This document shows, piece by piece, positions 7,614 through 16,055 of a stretch of 64,000 bases of DNA; the stretch's first letter is position 1, and each line of letters starts with the position of its first letter. Origin of the DNA: Ectobacillus polymachus (GTDB lineage Bacteria > Bacillota > Bacilli > Bacillales > Bacillaceae_G). The DNA lies in contig NZ_JBLREB010000001.1 of NCBI RefSeq assembly GCF_048159605.1, positions 1 through 64,000 on the forward strand. The letters are read 5' to 3'. The notes under the pieces are model-generated. The model ran no database searches, was not told the origin of the DNA, and worked only from the letters and a program-made list of their open reading frames with translations. The translations under genes were made by a program, and so were the position numbers.

Positions 7614-8369
7614 ATGGAGCTATCGGATTTTTTTTGGAATGCCTCACTAGATGAACTGAAACGAGGATATATTCAGGAAAAGGATTCTTATATTTGCTTG
7701 CTATGCGGCAAGAAAATAGAAAAGGGAATGATTTACCCTTACGAGAATATGCTTTACGACGCAGAAAGGTATACGCGTATTCATATTGAGAGCACCCACC
7801 AATCGGTATTTGAATACTTAATCGGAATGGATAAAAAACTTACGGGTCTAACCGAACATCAGAATCATCTCCTTCGCTACTTTTATCAAGGAAAAAGCGA
7901 TAAAGATGTCCAGCAAGAAATGGGTATAGGCAGCACTTCTACGATTAGGCACCACCGTTTTGCATTAAAAGAGAAGGAACGTCAAGCTAAGGTCTTTTTG
8001 GCAATTATGGAATTATTAAAAGAAAAAGATCAGTATGCACCAGCCTTTATCCCTCCTCATAAAACAGCGAGATTAGTGGATGATCGATATGATATTACAC
8101 AAGAAGAGCAGCAAGAAATCATAAACAAATTTTTCACGGAAGGATCAAAAGGATGCTTAACGAAATTCCCTCCAAAAGAAAAGCAACGGCTTATTGTCCT
8201 TCGGGAAATTGCAAAACATCTGGATAGTGAACGTACGTATGATGAAAAGGAATTAAATCAAATTTTGAAGGCTGTTTATCATGATTATGTCATGATTAGA
8301 AGATATTTAATCGAATACGGCTTATTAGATAGAAAATCGGATGGAAGCGAATATTGGCTAAAAAAATAA
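7614..8369 (+). CDS. DUF2087-family transcriptional regulator
   Basis: 251 residues in three parts. An N-terminal CxxC plus HxxxxH segment (CLLCGKK, IHIESTH) looks zinc binding. A LuxR-like helix-turn-helix follows (LTEHQNHLLRYFYQGKSDKD to IRHHRFALKEKERQAK). The C-terminal DUF2087 domain carries the typical LTKFPPKEKQRLIVLREIA and YDEKELNQIL patterns. Proteins of this type are annotated as transcriptional regulators. Two inverted repeats in its own upstream region suggest autoregulation. It lies 23 bp before a GIY-YIG gene, a common pairing in Bacillus as I recall. Confidence 0.8.
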   Translation: MELSDFFWNASLDELKRGYIQEKDSYICLLCGKKIEKGMIYPYENMLYDAERYTRIHIESTHQSVFEYLIGMDKKLTGLTEHQNHLLRYFYQGKSDKDVQQEMGIGSTSTIRHHRFALKEKERQAKVFLAIMELLKEKDQYAPAFIPPHKTARLVDDRYDITQEEQQEIINKFFTEGSKGCLTKFPPKEKQRLIVLREIAKHLDSERTYDEKELNQILKAVYHDYVMIRRYLIEYGLLDRKSDGSEYWLKK

Positions 8370-8392
8370 TCCAAGGAAGTAGTTGAAAATAA

Positions 8393-8749
8393 ATGGACCG
8401 TAAAAAGGAACTAAAGCAACTTTATAAAGAAACTCCTATTGAAGCAGGAGTTTACCAAATTAAAAATATGAAAAACCAAAAGATTTTTATCGGAAGCACG
8501 AGAAACTTGAAAAGCTTAAATGGGGCAAAGTTTACGCTTGATATGGGTAGTCATACCAATAAAGAGCTTCAAGAAGAATGGCGCCAATTTGGGAAAGATG
8601 CTTTCACTTTTGAAGTATTGGAGATTCTTAAAAAGAAAGATACCCCGTATTTTAATGAGAAAGAAGCATTGTTAGAAATTGAGGACAAATGGGTAGAACA
8701 ACTTCAACCATATGGAGAACGAGGATATAATCGCAAGAAATCCTGTTAA
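8393..8749 (+). CDS. GIY-YIG nuclease-fold protein
   Basis: 118 residues. The GIY-YIG fold is recognisable from GVYQIKNMKNQKIFIGSTRNL, then SHTNKELQEEWRQFGKDAF and a final glutamate-containing helix (KEALLEIEDKWVEQL). The signature is degenerate (GVY and FIG in place of GIY and YIG), so catalytic activity is uncertain. It is transcribed with the DUF2087 regulator. Such stand-alone small GIY-YIG proteins are common in Bacillus with no known role. Confidence 0.8.
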   Translation: MDRKKELKQLYKETPIEAGVYQIKNMKNQKIFIGSTRNLKSLNGAKFTLDMGSHTNKELQEEWRQFGKDAFTFEVLEILKKKDTPYFNEKEALLEIEDKWVEQLQPYGERGYNRKKSC

Positions 8750-8786
8750 TATAGGATCAATACAAGTGACAAGAGAGGGGTAAGAT

Positions 8787-9629
8787 GTGGAAAGAAAGGT
8801 AGCAGTTGTTACAGGGACTTCAAGCGGATTTGGCTTGCTAACTGCATTGGAACTAGCAAAACGTGAGTATGATGTTATTGCAACGATGAGAAACGTAGAT
8901 GCCCGCTTTAATCTAGTAGAGGAAGCGAAGAGAATAGGGGTTGCAAATCGGATTCAGGTTCACCAATTGGATGTAACATCTGAAGAGTCTATGAAACAGT
9001 TTCTTCCTGCTCTGGAAGAATTGCAACAAGTACATGTTCTTGTTAACAATGCTGGATATGCAGCGGGTGGGTTTGTCGAAGAGATACCGCTTGAGGAATA
9101 CAAAAGACAGTTTGAGACGAATCTATTTGGCGTCATTCGAGTCACACAAGCTGTTCTCCCTTTTATGCGAAAACAACGATATGGAAAAATTATTAATATG
9201 AGCAGCATTAGCGGAAGAATCGGATTTCCAGGGATATCTCCTTATGTAGCATCCAAGCATGCGCTTGAAGGCTGGAGCGAATGCCTTCGTTTAGAAGTAA
9301 AACCGTTTGGAATTGAGGTTATTTTGATAGAACCCGGTTCGTATAAAACGAATATTTGGTCAAGTGGCAAGCACATAACCGAAGCATCTGAATCATCTCC
9401 TTACTATGATTATATGAGTCAAATAGAAAGCTATTTGGATAAAGGAGAAAGCAAATTTGGAGATCCAAAGGAAGTAGCAGAGAAAATTGCTCAAATAGCA
9501 GAGCAGCCAAATGTATCTCTTCGTTATCCGATTGGTAAGGGAGTAAAGGCAGGGATATTTTTTAAGCAATTGGTTTCGTGGAAACAGTGGGAACGCCTTG
9601 TTTTACAACGTTTACATAAAAAGATGTAA
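8787..9629 (+). CDS. Short-chain dehydrogenase/reductase (SDR)
   Basis: 280 residues, classical SDR. The cofactor motif is TGTSSGFG near residue 9, NNAG lies near 88, and the catalytic Ser-Tyr-Lys is in MSSISG and YVASK. The long C-terminus after the core resembles retinol/ketosteroid-type SDRs; the substrate cannot be predicted. The start is GTG 8787 behind GAGAGGGG. The overlapping ATG at 8785 is in a frame that stops at once. It may be read through from the GIY-YIG gene 37 bp upstream. Confidence 0.85.
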   Translation: MERKVAVVTGTSSGFGLLTALELAKREYDVIATMRNVDARFNLVEEAKRIGVANRIQVHQLDVTSEESMKQFLPALEELQQVHVLVNNAGYAAGGFVEEIPLEEYKRQFETNLFGVIRVTQAVLPFMRKQRYGKIINMSSISGRIGFPGISPYVASKHALEGWSECLRLEVKPFGIEVILIEPGSYKTNIWSSGKHITEASESSPYYDYMSQIESYLDKGESKFGDPKEVAEKIAQIAEQPNVSLRYPIGKGVKAGIFFKQLVSWKQWERLVLQRLHKKM

Positions 9630-9747
9630 CTTTGAAATAAAGTTTAATCCAAATCATGACACTAGCCCTGATAAACGAGCACAAGAATAGAGCATGTTTT
9701 GAAAAAAGATGAATCAAATTATGCTTTTCGTTTTAGCCTTAACATAA

Positions 9748-9774
9748 AAAACCTGCTCCTATTAGCAGGCTTTT
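9748..9774 (-). terminator. Terminator of the leftward repeat-protein gene
   Basis: Read leftward, GCCTGCT-AATAGG-AGCAGG is followed by a T run (plus-strand AAAAAACCTGCTCC). It sits just after the stop at 9783. Confidence 0.75.
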
Positions 9775-9782
9775 CCATAAAG

Positions 9783-10316
9783 TCACACTTCTTTTTGGTT
9801 GGCAGTTTCACCTGAGTTGATTGCCGATCCATCTCCTGCCACTGCATGTTGCTGTTTGGTATTGGAGCTTTCAATGGCAGCGTTAGTTCCAGATGCACTA
9901 TCATCTCCACCACCACTTGCAACCTGAGTAGCACTAGCCTGTGCTGTACTTGTTGTATTTACTTGATTATTTATGACAATTACAATTTCTTCGTCATTTT
10001 CCGAGTGCTCTTTATCCTTTTCATGTGGTTCAGTCTGGTCACCATTCATACCAGTATTGGTAGCTTGCCCCTTAGCGCCTACAACTTGTTGCTGCTCGGT
10101 ATTCGATGAATCGATTGCCTCATTACTCCCGGCTGCGCTGTTTCGTCCAGCTCCACTGGCAATTTGTGTAGTATTGGGTGCACTTGTAAACTGGTTGTTA
10201 ATGACGATTACAATTTTTCGTTTATCAGCAAGAGAACCAACATTAACTTCTTGTCCATCTTCTTTTACGATTCGGAGCCTAATCGTCTGATTAAGATTTT
10301 TTTCATTACTGCTCAT
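9783..10316 (-). CDS. Two-repeat hydrophilic protein of unknown function
   Basis: 177 residues with no signal peptide and no membrane segment. It is built of two imperfect copies of one module: IVIVINNQ, then a Thr/Gln stretch (TQIASG or TQVASG), SNEAIDSSNT or TNAAIESSNT, and a Gln-rich, Ala/Gly/Asn-rich tail. An acidic His/Lys/Glu linker joins them. I do not recognise the family. The regular hydrophobic strand followed by small polar residues suggests a structural protein, perhaps spore associated, but that is a guess. It is a single-gene unit with its own terminator. Confidence 0.6.
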   Translation of the reverse strand: MSSNEKNLNQTIRLRIVKEDGQEVNVGSLADKRKIVIVINNQFTSAPNTTQIASGAGRNSAAGSNEAIDSSNTEQQQVVGAKGQATNTGMNGDQTEPHEKDKEHSENDEEIVIVINNQVNTTSTAQASATQVASGGGDDSASGTNAAIESSNTKQQHAVAGDGSAINSGETANQKEV

Positions 10317-10680
10317 ATTCTCACCACTCTTCCATTATCACTCATACTATTAAATGGCAAGATTATAATTATGGCTTGGACAAAAGTATATGTTCTTACA
10401 AATATGTAATCCCCATTCTGTAACAAAAATTATGTAACGCTATTTTATCCCGATAGTTAAGTTAACAGGCAAGTTTCAATTGCAATCAATGCGTCAATAA
10501 TTCCTCTAAAAATAAGAATTTAAGGGAGTGATGCATTTGTTATTATCTAAAGTCTGGGAAACTTACACTCAAAGAATAAGGAGGAGGGACTTAACTTTCC
10601 TTCTAACATAAAAACATTCCTATCAGGTTCTTCAGCAGTTAGTTTCACTCCAACGAACAAGGTACGCTTTCCAAAACAAC
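10317..10680. other. Intergenic stretch without a clear gene
   Basis: It holds the 21-bp repeat at 10496. It also holds a 26-codon open frame from ATG 10534 (starting MHLLLSKVWETYTQR) behind AAGGGAGTG. That start looks like the N-terminus of tyrosine recombinases, so it may be an integrase remnant. Nothing else is supported. Confidence 0.3.
10496..10516. repeat. 21-bp direct repeat, left copy
   Basis: Identical to 12870-12890. In the leftward reading this copy encodes LFLEELL, as does the other copy, so both are pieces of the same lost membrane-protein gene. The two copies bracket the VOC/YdeI/HAD genes. Confidence 0.7.
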
Positions 10681-10719
10681 AAGAACGGCTCTGTTGCACA
10701 ATACAACAGAGCCGTTCTT
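10681..10719. terminator. Strong bidirectional hairpin terminator
   Basis: AAGAACGGCTCTGTTG (10681-10696) pairs perfectly with CAACAGAGCCGTTCTT (10704-10719). It ends the leftward VOC gene and anything coming from the left. Confidence 0.85.
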
Positions 10720-10781
10720 TCTAAAGTTTGAGTATGTAGTTCATGATGGGAAAAGATTCGTATAAAAATCAGATCAATAAA

Positions 10782-11210
10782 TTATTGATGTTGACCTTCA
10801 GTGAAAATTTGGAAACCAACACCGAACTTATCTATTACACTGCCATAAGCTGGGCTGAAAAAGGTTTTTTGCAATGGCACGGTCACTTGACCGTCTTGCT
10901 TTAATGCATCAAACATCTGTCTTGATTTTTCTGCGTCATCTGTTGTAATACAAATGGTAACTTGTGTTCCACTTGAATGTGGTTGACCTGGGAAAGTGTC
11001 AGAAAACATAAGTTCTGTTTCGCCAACCTTTAATGTAGCGTGAGATATAAGTTCCTTTGCATCTTCAGGTAATGGAAATTCTGGGTTTTCAGGCATTTCT
11101 CCAAAAGATTGGGAAAAGAGTATTTCTGCATTCAATGCCTTTTGGTAAAAATCAATTGCTTCTCTTGCATTTCCAGCCATTACTAAATACGGAATCAATT
11201 TCAGCGTCAT
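10782..11210 (-). CDS. VOC-family protein, PhnB/3-dmu-9_3-mt type
   Basis: 142 residues with two paired beta-alpha-beta-beta-beta modules. Family features are LIPYLVMAGNAREAIDFYQKAL at the N-terminus (positions 4-25), ISHATLKVGETELMFSD in the middle, and WxxAYGSVIDKFGVGFQ-like FFSPAYGSVIDKFGVGFQIF near the end. This subfamily is usually annotated as PhnB-like or glyoxalase-related; the substrate is unknown. GAGGAGATG precedes the ATG. It stands alone between a strong terminator and an AT-rich intergenic stretch. Confidence 0.85.
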   Translation of the reverse strand: MTLKLIPYLVMAGNAREAIDFYQKALNAEILFSQSFGEMPENPEFPLPEDAKELISHATLKVGETELMFSDTFPGQPHSSGTQVTICITTDDAEKSRQMFDALKQDGQVTVPLQKTFFSPAYGSVIDKFGVGFQIFTEGQHQ

Positions 11211-11427
11211 GAATAGTCATCTCCTCTATTTTTAAATATAATCAATAACTAAAAAGCTGTGCTTCCATCGAAGTAATAAAAGAAGCATATTTCTATTATT
11301 ACCCATAACTTAATGATACACAAAAGAACATTTGTTCGCAATATAAGTTTTTGTAAATTAATCGTAAAGTAAAGTCATTCCTTTAGTTTAAAAAAGAGTT
11401 TGAATTAACGCAAAGTGAGACTATATC

Positions 11428-12084
11428 TTATTTATCCAATGACTTGTGTGAGCCGTCACAGTTGGGCTGCTTTTGAGATAGCCCACAAGTACAATCATTT
11501 AATCCCTTTCCATCGAGAATTTTCTGGATATATTTTTCCACCCTTGACTCTCGAGTTTTGGATTGTTTGGGCTGAGAAAAGTAAAGAATGTATGCTCTTT
11601 GCCGTCCCGGTGTCAATGATTCAAAAGCAGTTTTAAAAGTAGGCATTTCATCGAATTTATTTTGAAGTTCTTCAGGTATTATGAACTCTTTATGTTCTTT
11701 CTTTTTCACTTCTAAACCGGCTTTTTCAACTTCAATGGCTTCATAAATATAGGCTTTCAAGATGGGTTCCATCAGGGCTATTTCTTGAACATTGGTGAAC
11801 CGAATCTGGCGCCCCGCCTGTACATTCTCCGTTTGTTGGATTAGAATCCCATGGGCATCCTTTAACAAGGAACCTTTGTGAAACAGAAGCGCACAATAAT
11901 CTTTAAATCCATGTATTAAAACTATGTTTTTTTTCTCATATGTGTAACAAGGATGCATCCACTTAAATTCTTCGGTCAGCTCACAGTCAAGAACGATATT
12001 TCTCAACTTCTCATATTCTTCCTTCCACTTTTTAGATTTACTTAAAAATTCATCAACCTTAGGATTCAATCTACTATTTGTCAT
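11428..12084 (-). CDS. YdeI/DUF1801 protein with a C-terminal CDGSH iron-sulfur motif
   Basis: 218 residues. The first 115 are a DUF1801 domain (MHPCYTYEKKNIVLIHGFKD). A YdeI/OmpD-type segment follows, with LTPGRQRAYILYFSQPKQS. Residues about 196-212 read CTCGLSQKQPNCDGSH, an exact match to the C-X-C-X2-S-X3-P-X-C-D-G-S-H ligand pattern of CDGSH [2Fe-2S] proteins. The role is unknown; a redox-sensing or electron-transfer function is plausible. The start overlaps the end of the upstream HAD gene by 11 bp, so translation is probably coupled. Confidence 0.82.
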   Translation of the reverse strand: MTNSRLNPKVDEFLSKSKKWKEEYEKLRNIVLDCELTEEFKWMHPCYTYEKKNIVLIHGFKDYCALLFHKGSLLKDAHGILIQQTENVQAGRQIRFTNVQEIALMEPILKAYIYEAIEVEKAGLEVKKKEHKEFIIPEELQNKFDEMPTFKTAFESLTPGRQRAYILYFSQPKQSKTRESRVEKYIQKILDGKGLNDCTCGLSQKQPNCDGSHKSLDK

Positions 12085-12756
12085 AAAGGAACACCCTTCT
12101 GCAATTATATTCGGACAATATTGTTTTTAACTCCATTAAGTCATTTATTACTAAATCAGCCTGAGCAAGTTCATCTTCTTGTGCAAAATCAAAATTACAT
12201 CCAATTGCAATCAATCCATTATCTTTAGCTGCATTTATATCAGATAGACGGTCTCCAACTACTGCTGCCTTTTTTATATCATATTTTTTTATAATTGTTT
12301 TAACTAAATCTCCTTTATTGAGCGTTTGTATTTGTTGAATACTAAATGTTTCAGTAACCCAATTATCCAATTTATAGTAACTCACAATTGCTTGTAAATA
12401 TTCCGTTAAACCATTACTAGCTATGTAAATTGAACAATTATTTTCTTCTAAATAACTGAAAACTTCCTTTACATTAGGATATAAAGCACCTTTCCCACTT
12501 CTTATGTTTTCAACTAATCTTTCCAGAAAATAATCATCCGTTTGTTCTCTTACTTCATTGGAATGATTAGGTAACAAAGCTTCCCAAACTTTTGGTAAAG
12601 GTACACCCATAATTTCACGGTATTTATCAATAGGGGTTACTGTATCCCATAAATTTAGTGACCGTAAATGGTTAAAAGTATCATCAAGTGATAATTCTAG
12701 AATTTTTTCTGTTTGAAATAGAGTTCCATCCATATCAAAAATCAGTGATTGCAACA
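12074..12756 (-). CDS. HAD-superfamily hydrolase (phosphatase-like)
   Basis: About 227 residues. Motif I is FDMDGTLF, motif II IASNG, and motif III/IV KAAVVGDRLSDINAAKDN. A helical cap lies between motifs I and II, as in phosphoglycolate phosphatase-like members. Substrate unknown. The frame is open to 12799, but ATG 12756 has a clean GGGAGAGAAAAC ribosome site. It is the first gene of a two-gene leftward unit with the YdeI-CDGSH gene. Confidence 0.85.
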
Positions 12757-12834
12757 TTGTTTTCTCTCCCTTTCTACCATTGCTGAATAACCTAGTCAAT
12801 CCCTATTCAACAAATGTGAATCGATAGTTGAAGA

Positions 12835-12940
12835 TGTAGATCCTGAGTTTCTTTTTCAACAATATTGGTAATAATTCCTCTAAAAATAAGCCAATTATTG
12901 CCCCTCCAATAACGCCTAATCCGAAGACATAAAAACTAAA
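12835..12940 (-). pseudogene. Remnant of a small membrane-protein gene
   Basis: Read leftward, one frame gives FYVFGLGVIGGAIIGLFLEE followed by LLPILLKKK with no start or proper end. It contains the 21-bp repeat shared with 10496-10516. It looks like a degraded two-helix membrane protein. Confidence 0.4.
12870..12890. repeat. 21-bp direct repeat, right copy
   Basis: Identical to 10496-10516. The pair encloses the 2.35-kb VOC/YdeI/HAD block. Confidence 0.7.
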
Positions 12941-12957
12941 CAATAATTAATATTAAA

Positions 12958-13028
12958 TTATAATAATTATTGTTGACATAAAAAATAAACACTATATAAT
13001 AATAAATATAAATTAATAATAATTATAA
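12958..13028 (+). promoter_or_regulatory. ahpCF promoter with two PerR-like boxes
   Basis: The -35 is TTGACA (12973-12978) and the -10 TATAAT (12995-13000), 16 bp apart. A box with 12 of 14 specified PerR consensus positions (TTATAATAATTATTG, 12958-12972) abuts the -35. A second with 13 of 14 (TAATAATAATTATAA, 13014-13028) lies just downstream of the start. This places the operon under peroxide-responsive PerR repression. Confidence 0.7.
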
Positions 13029-13101
13029 ACAAAGTTCAACAGTATGTTCTGAACAAAGTATCTATAATTTTTTAAAAATCAAATTTAGGAGGAATTTTAT
13101 T

Positions 13102-13665
13102 ATGTCTCTTATTGGAAAAGAAGTACAACCATTCAAAGCACAAGCTTACAGAAATGGAGAATTTATTGAAGTTACAGATCAAGATCTAAAAGGTCATTGG
13201 AGTGTCGTTTGCTTTTATCCGGCTGATTTTACTTTCGTTTGCCCGACTGAGCTAGAGGATCTGCAAGAAAATTACCCAACACTTAAGGAACTTGGAGTTG
13301 AAGTATTCTCCGTTTCAACAGATACTCATTTTACACATAAAGCATGGCACGATTCTTCAGAAGCAATCGGCAAAATTACTTATACGATGATTGGTGATCC
13401 TAGACATGTCATTTCCCAAAACTTTGATGTGTATATAGAAGAAGCAGGTCATGCTGATCGCGGTACTTTTATCATCGATCCAGATGGTGTCATCCAAGCT
13501 ATTGAAATTAATGCAAATGGTATAGGCCGTGATGCTAGTTCGCTTATTAATAAAATTAAAGCAGCACAATATGTTCGTAACAATCCTGGTGAAGTTTGCC
13601 CAGCTAAATGGAAAGAAGGCTCCGTAACCCTTAAGCCAAGCCTTGATCTTGTAGGAAAAATTTAA
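13102..13665 (+). CDS. ahpC: Alkyl hydroperoxide reductase peroxiredoxin subunit
   Basis: A typical 2-Cys peroxiredoxin of 187 residues that reduces H2O2 and organic peroxides. The peroxidatic cysteine is in FVCPTELED (about residue 47), the resolving cysteine in GEVCPAKW (about 166). The C-terminal tail is the usual AhpC length. AGGAGG precedes ATG 13102, and ahpF follows 12 bp later. PerR-like boxes overlap the promoter. Confidence 0.96.
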   Translation: MSLIGKEVQPFKAQAYRNGEFIEVTDQDLKGHWSVVCFYPADFTFVCPTELEDLQENYPTLKELGVEVFSVSTDTHFTHKAWHDSSEAIGKITYTMIGDPRHVISQNFDVYIEEAGHADRGTFIIDPDGVIQAIEINANGIGRDASSLINKIKAAQYVRNNPGEVCPAKWKEGSVTLKPSLDLVGKI

Positions 13666-13677
13666 GAGGTGTAGCAA

Positions 13678-15210
13678 ATGATACTTGATGCAGAAATTAA
13701 GGTACAACTCAATCAATATCTACAACTGATGGAAAATGACGTCCTGCTCAAAGTCAGTGCAGGCTCTGACGATTTATCAAATGATGTGCTGGTTCTAGTT
13801 GATGAGCTGTCAGCCATGTCGTCAAAAATTAAAGTAGAGAAAACAACATTAGAGAGAACACCAAGCTTTAGTGTGAATCGCATCGGTGAAAATACTGGGA
13901 TCGCTTTTGCTGGTCTTCCTTTTGGTCATGAATTTACTTCATTCGTGCTAGCACTACTGCAGGTGAGTGGTAGAGCTCCAAAGGTTGAAGAGAGCGTCAT
14001 TGACCGGGTGAAAAGCATAAAAGAAGAATATCATTTTGAAACTTACGTAAGCCTGAGCTGTCATAACTGTCCAGATGTTGTGCAGGCATTGAACGTGTTA
14101 AGCGTTCTAAATCCCGGCATTACGCATACCATGATTGATGGTGCCGCGTTCAAAGAAGAGGTAGAAAGCAAGAACATTATGGCAGTACCAACTGTTTTCC
14201 TAAATGGGAAATTATTTGGAAGCGGTCGTATGACACTAGAAGAAATCCTTGCTAAGATGGGGAATACTTCAGATGCTTCAGAGCTTTCTAATAAGGAACC
14301 CTATGATGTGCTTGTTGTTGGAGGCGGCCCATCCGGTGCCAGCGCAGCCATCTATGCTGCACGCAAAGGCATTCGTACAGGTATTATTGCTGAACGCTTT
14401 GGCGGTCAGATCCTGGACACAATAGGCATTGAGAACTTTATTAGTGTAAAGCACACGGAAGGTCCTAAGCTTGCAGCAAGTCTTGAAGAACATGTAAAAG
14501 AGTACGACATCGATATCATGAATTTGCAGCGTGCTAAACGTTTAGAAAAGAAAAATTTTATTGAAATTGAACTGGAAAATGGTGCTGTTCTAAAGAGCAA
14601 GACCGTTATCCTTACAACAGGTGCCCGCTGGCGCAATATTGGTGTCCCCGGCGAAGCAGAGTTCAAGAATAAAGGTGTAGCGTACTGCCCTCACTGTGAT
14701 GGTCCATTGTTTGCAGGGAAAGACGTAGCTGTTATTGGCGGCGGAAATTCCGGTATTGAAGCGGCGATTGATCTCGCCGGAATTGTAAAACATGTAACAG
14801 TTTTTGAATATAATTCAGAGCTCAAAGCTGATTCTGTACTGAAAGAACGTCTTTACAGTCTTCCTAATGTAACAGTTATTAAGAACGCTCAAACAAAAGA
14901 AATTACCGGCACAGACAAAGTAAACGGCATTACCTACGTTGACCGTGAAACAGGAAAAGAACATCATATTGAATTGCAAGGTGTGTTTGTTCAGATTGGT
15001 CTTGTACCAAATACCGATTGGTTAGGGGAAACGGTCGAACGTACTAGAATCGGTGAGATTGTTGTGGATAACCATGGAGCAACGAATATACCTGGAGTGT
15101 TTGCTGCAGGTGACTGTACCAATAGTCCATATAAGCAGATTATTATTTCTATGGGATCGGGTGCGAATGCTGCGTTAGGTGCATTTGATTATCTAATCCG
15201 AAATTATTGA
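13678..15210 (+). CDS. ahpF: Alkyl hydroperoxide reductase flavoprotein subunit
   Basis: 510 residues, full length. An N-terminal double-thioredoxin domain (residues 1-200) has the redox pair in SCHNCPDV. It is followed by a thioredoxin-reductase-like part with FAD motif VVGGGPSGASAA, the active-site pair CPHCDG, the NADH motif VIGGGNSGIEAA, and a terminal FAD motif GVFAAGDCT. It passes electrons from NADH to AhpC, the gene just upstream in the same transcript. AAGAGGTG precedes the ATG. Confidence 0.96.
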   Translation: MILDAEIKVQLNQYLQLMENDVLLKVSAGSDDLSNDVLVLVDELSAMSSKIKVEKTTLERTPSFSVNRIGENTGIAFAGLPFGHEFTSFVLALLQVSGRAPKVEESVIDRVKSIKEEYHFETYVSLSCHNCPDVVQALNVLSVLNPGITHTMIDGAAFKEEVESKNIMAVPTVFLNGKLFGSGRMTLEEILAKMGNTSDASELSNKEPYDVLVVGGGPSGASAAIYAARKGIRTGIIAERFGGQILDTIGIENFISVKHTEGPKLAASLEEHVKEYDIDIMNLQRAKRLEKKNFIEIELENGAVLKSKTVILTTGARWRNIGVPGEAEFKNKGVAYCPHCDGPLFAGKDVAVIGGGNSGIEAAIDLAGIVKHVTVFEYNSELKADSVLKERLYSLPNVTVIKNAQTKEITGTDKVNGITYVDRETGKEHHIELQGVFVQIGLVPNTDWLGETVERTRIGEIVVDNHGATNIPGVFAAGDCTNSPYKQIIISMGSGANAALGAFDYLIRNY

Positions 15211-15227
15211 ACAAGCTTATAATATAA

Positions 15228-15266
15228 AGCCATCAGTGTAGTCATCTTCAGCCTGCGCTGATGGCT
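15228..15266 (+). terminator. Possible terminator hairpin after ahpF
   Basis: AGCCATCAG (15228-15236) pairs with CTGATGGCT (15258-15266) across a 21-base loop. The T tail is weak. Confidence 0.45.
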
Positions 15267-15301
15267 AATTATAAGTAATTGATCTGTTTTAGCTTGGTAA
15301 C

Positions 15302-15925
15302 TTACACAAAACTGCTCAATAAAGAAAACACAAGATAAACTGCTGCCCCCCACATAACTAAGGCAGATATTTTATTTAAACTCATCAAAAACTTTCCGGA
15401 TTTATCAAGTTTTCCACTTGCTCGTCCAATCAGTGAAAGTCCTAAAAACCAAATCCATGAAACCAAAATACACGCAGCAGCAAATATTATCTTTTCTTCT
15501 CCCTGGTATCTTAATGAACTTGTTCCAATTACACCAACAGTATCCATGATAGCATGAGGGTTAAGTAATGAAACGGATGCTGAAAACAAAACTTGTTTTT
15601 TTAAAGAAAAATTATCGGCAATTTCCTTTCTTTCATTACTTGGTTTACTATTCCAGGTGGTCCATCCCATATAGAGTAAAAAAATAAACCCTCCCCCAAT
15701 TAAAATAGCTTTCATCCAGAATGATCCTAGAATAAGTAATGAGACACCTAAAACAGCTACCAAAATTAAAAGGGTATCACACAAAGAAGCTGTTATTATG
15801 ACTGGTAATACTTTCATAAAACGTGGTTGTAGTGCTCCTTGATTAAAAACAAAAACATTTTGTACGCCAAGAGGTAGAATTAGTCCTAGTGCAAGAATAA
15901 ATCCATGAATAAATGCTTCTAACAT
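15302..15925 (-). CDS. LysE/ArgO-family amino acid exporter
   Basis: 207 residues with six membrane helices. The family start is seen in LILPLGVQNVFVFNQGA, and the conserved SLLNPHAIMDTVGVIG lies before the fourth helix. LysE proteins export basic amino acids or other metabolites; ArgO-type members export arginine. It is divergent from a MocR-type regulator 128 bp away, a common arrangement in which the PLP-dependent regulator controls the exporter. Confidence 0.87.
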   Translation of the reverse strand: MLEAFIHGFILALGLILPLGVQNVFVFNQGALQPRFMKVLPVIITASLCDTLLILVAVLGVSLLILGSFWMKAILIGGGFIFLLYMGWTTWNSKPSNERKEIADNFSLKKQVLFSASVSLLNPHAIMDTVGVIGTSSLRYQGEEKIIFAAACILVSWIWFLGLSLIGRASGKLDKSGKFLMSLNKISALVMWGAAVYLVFSLLSSFV

Positions 15926-15984
15926 CTAAAGTTCGCCCTTTCTTTGACATGATTCTCTTATATTATTTTAAAGTTGTGCCTTTG

Positions 15985-16045
15985 TCTCCAACCAATTGGA
16001 TGGAATCTAAACCAACCAAGTAATATAATAATGTACAAAAAGGAG
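15985..16045. promoter_or_regulatory. Shared regulatory region between lysE-type and MocR-type genes
   Basis: Between the divergent genes are spaced CCAACCA-type elements: CTCCAACCAATTGGATGG (15987-16004) and AAACCAACCAAG (16009-16020). MocR proteins usually bind direct repeats. AAGGAGGAC of the regulator gene follows. Confidence 0.4.
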
Positions 16046-16055
16046 GACTATTTTG

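Noticed and set aside
9846..10409. Rightward frames over the two-repeat protein gene
   Set aside because: Cys/Ser/Thr-rich shadow frames; the leftward gene has a terminator and modular repeats.
10534..10614. 26-codon integrase-like peptide
   Set aside because: Has a ribosome site, and the N-terminus resembles tyrosine recombinases, but it is too short to call a gene; mentioned only as a possible remnant.
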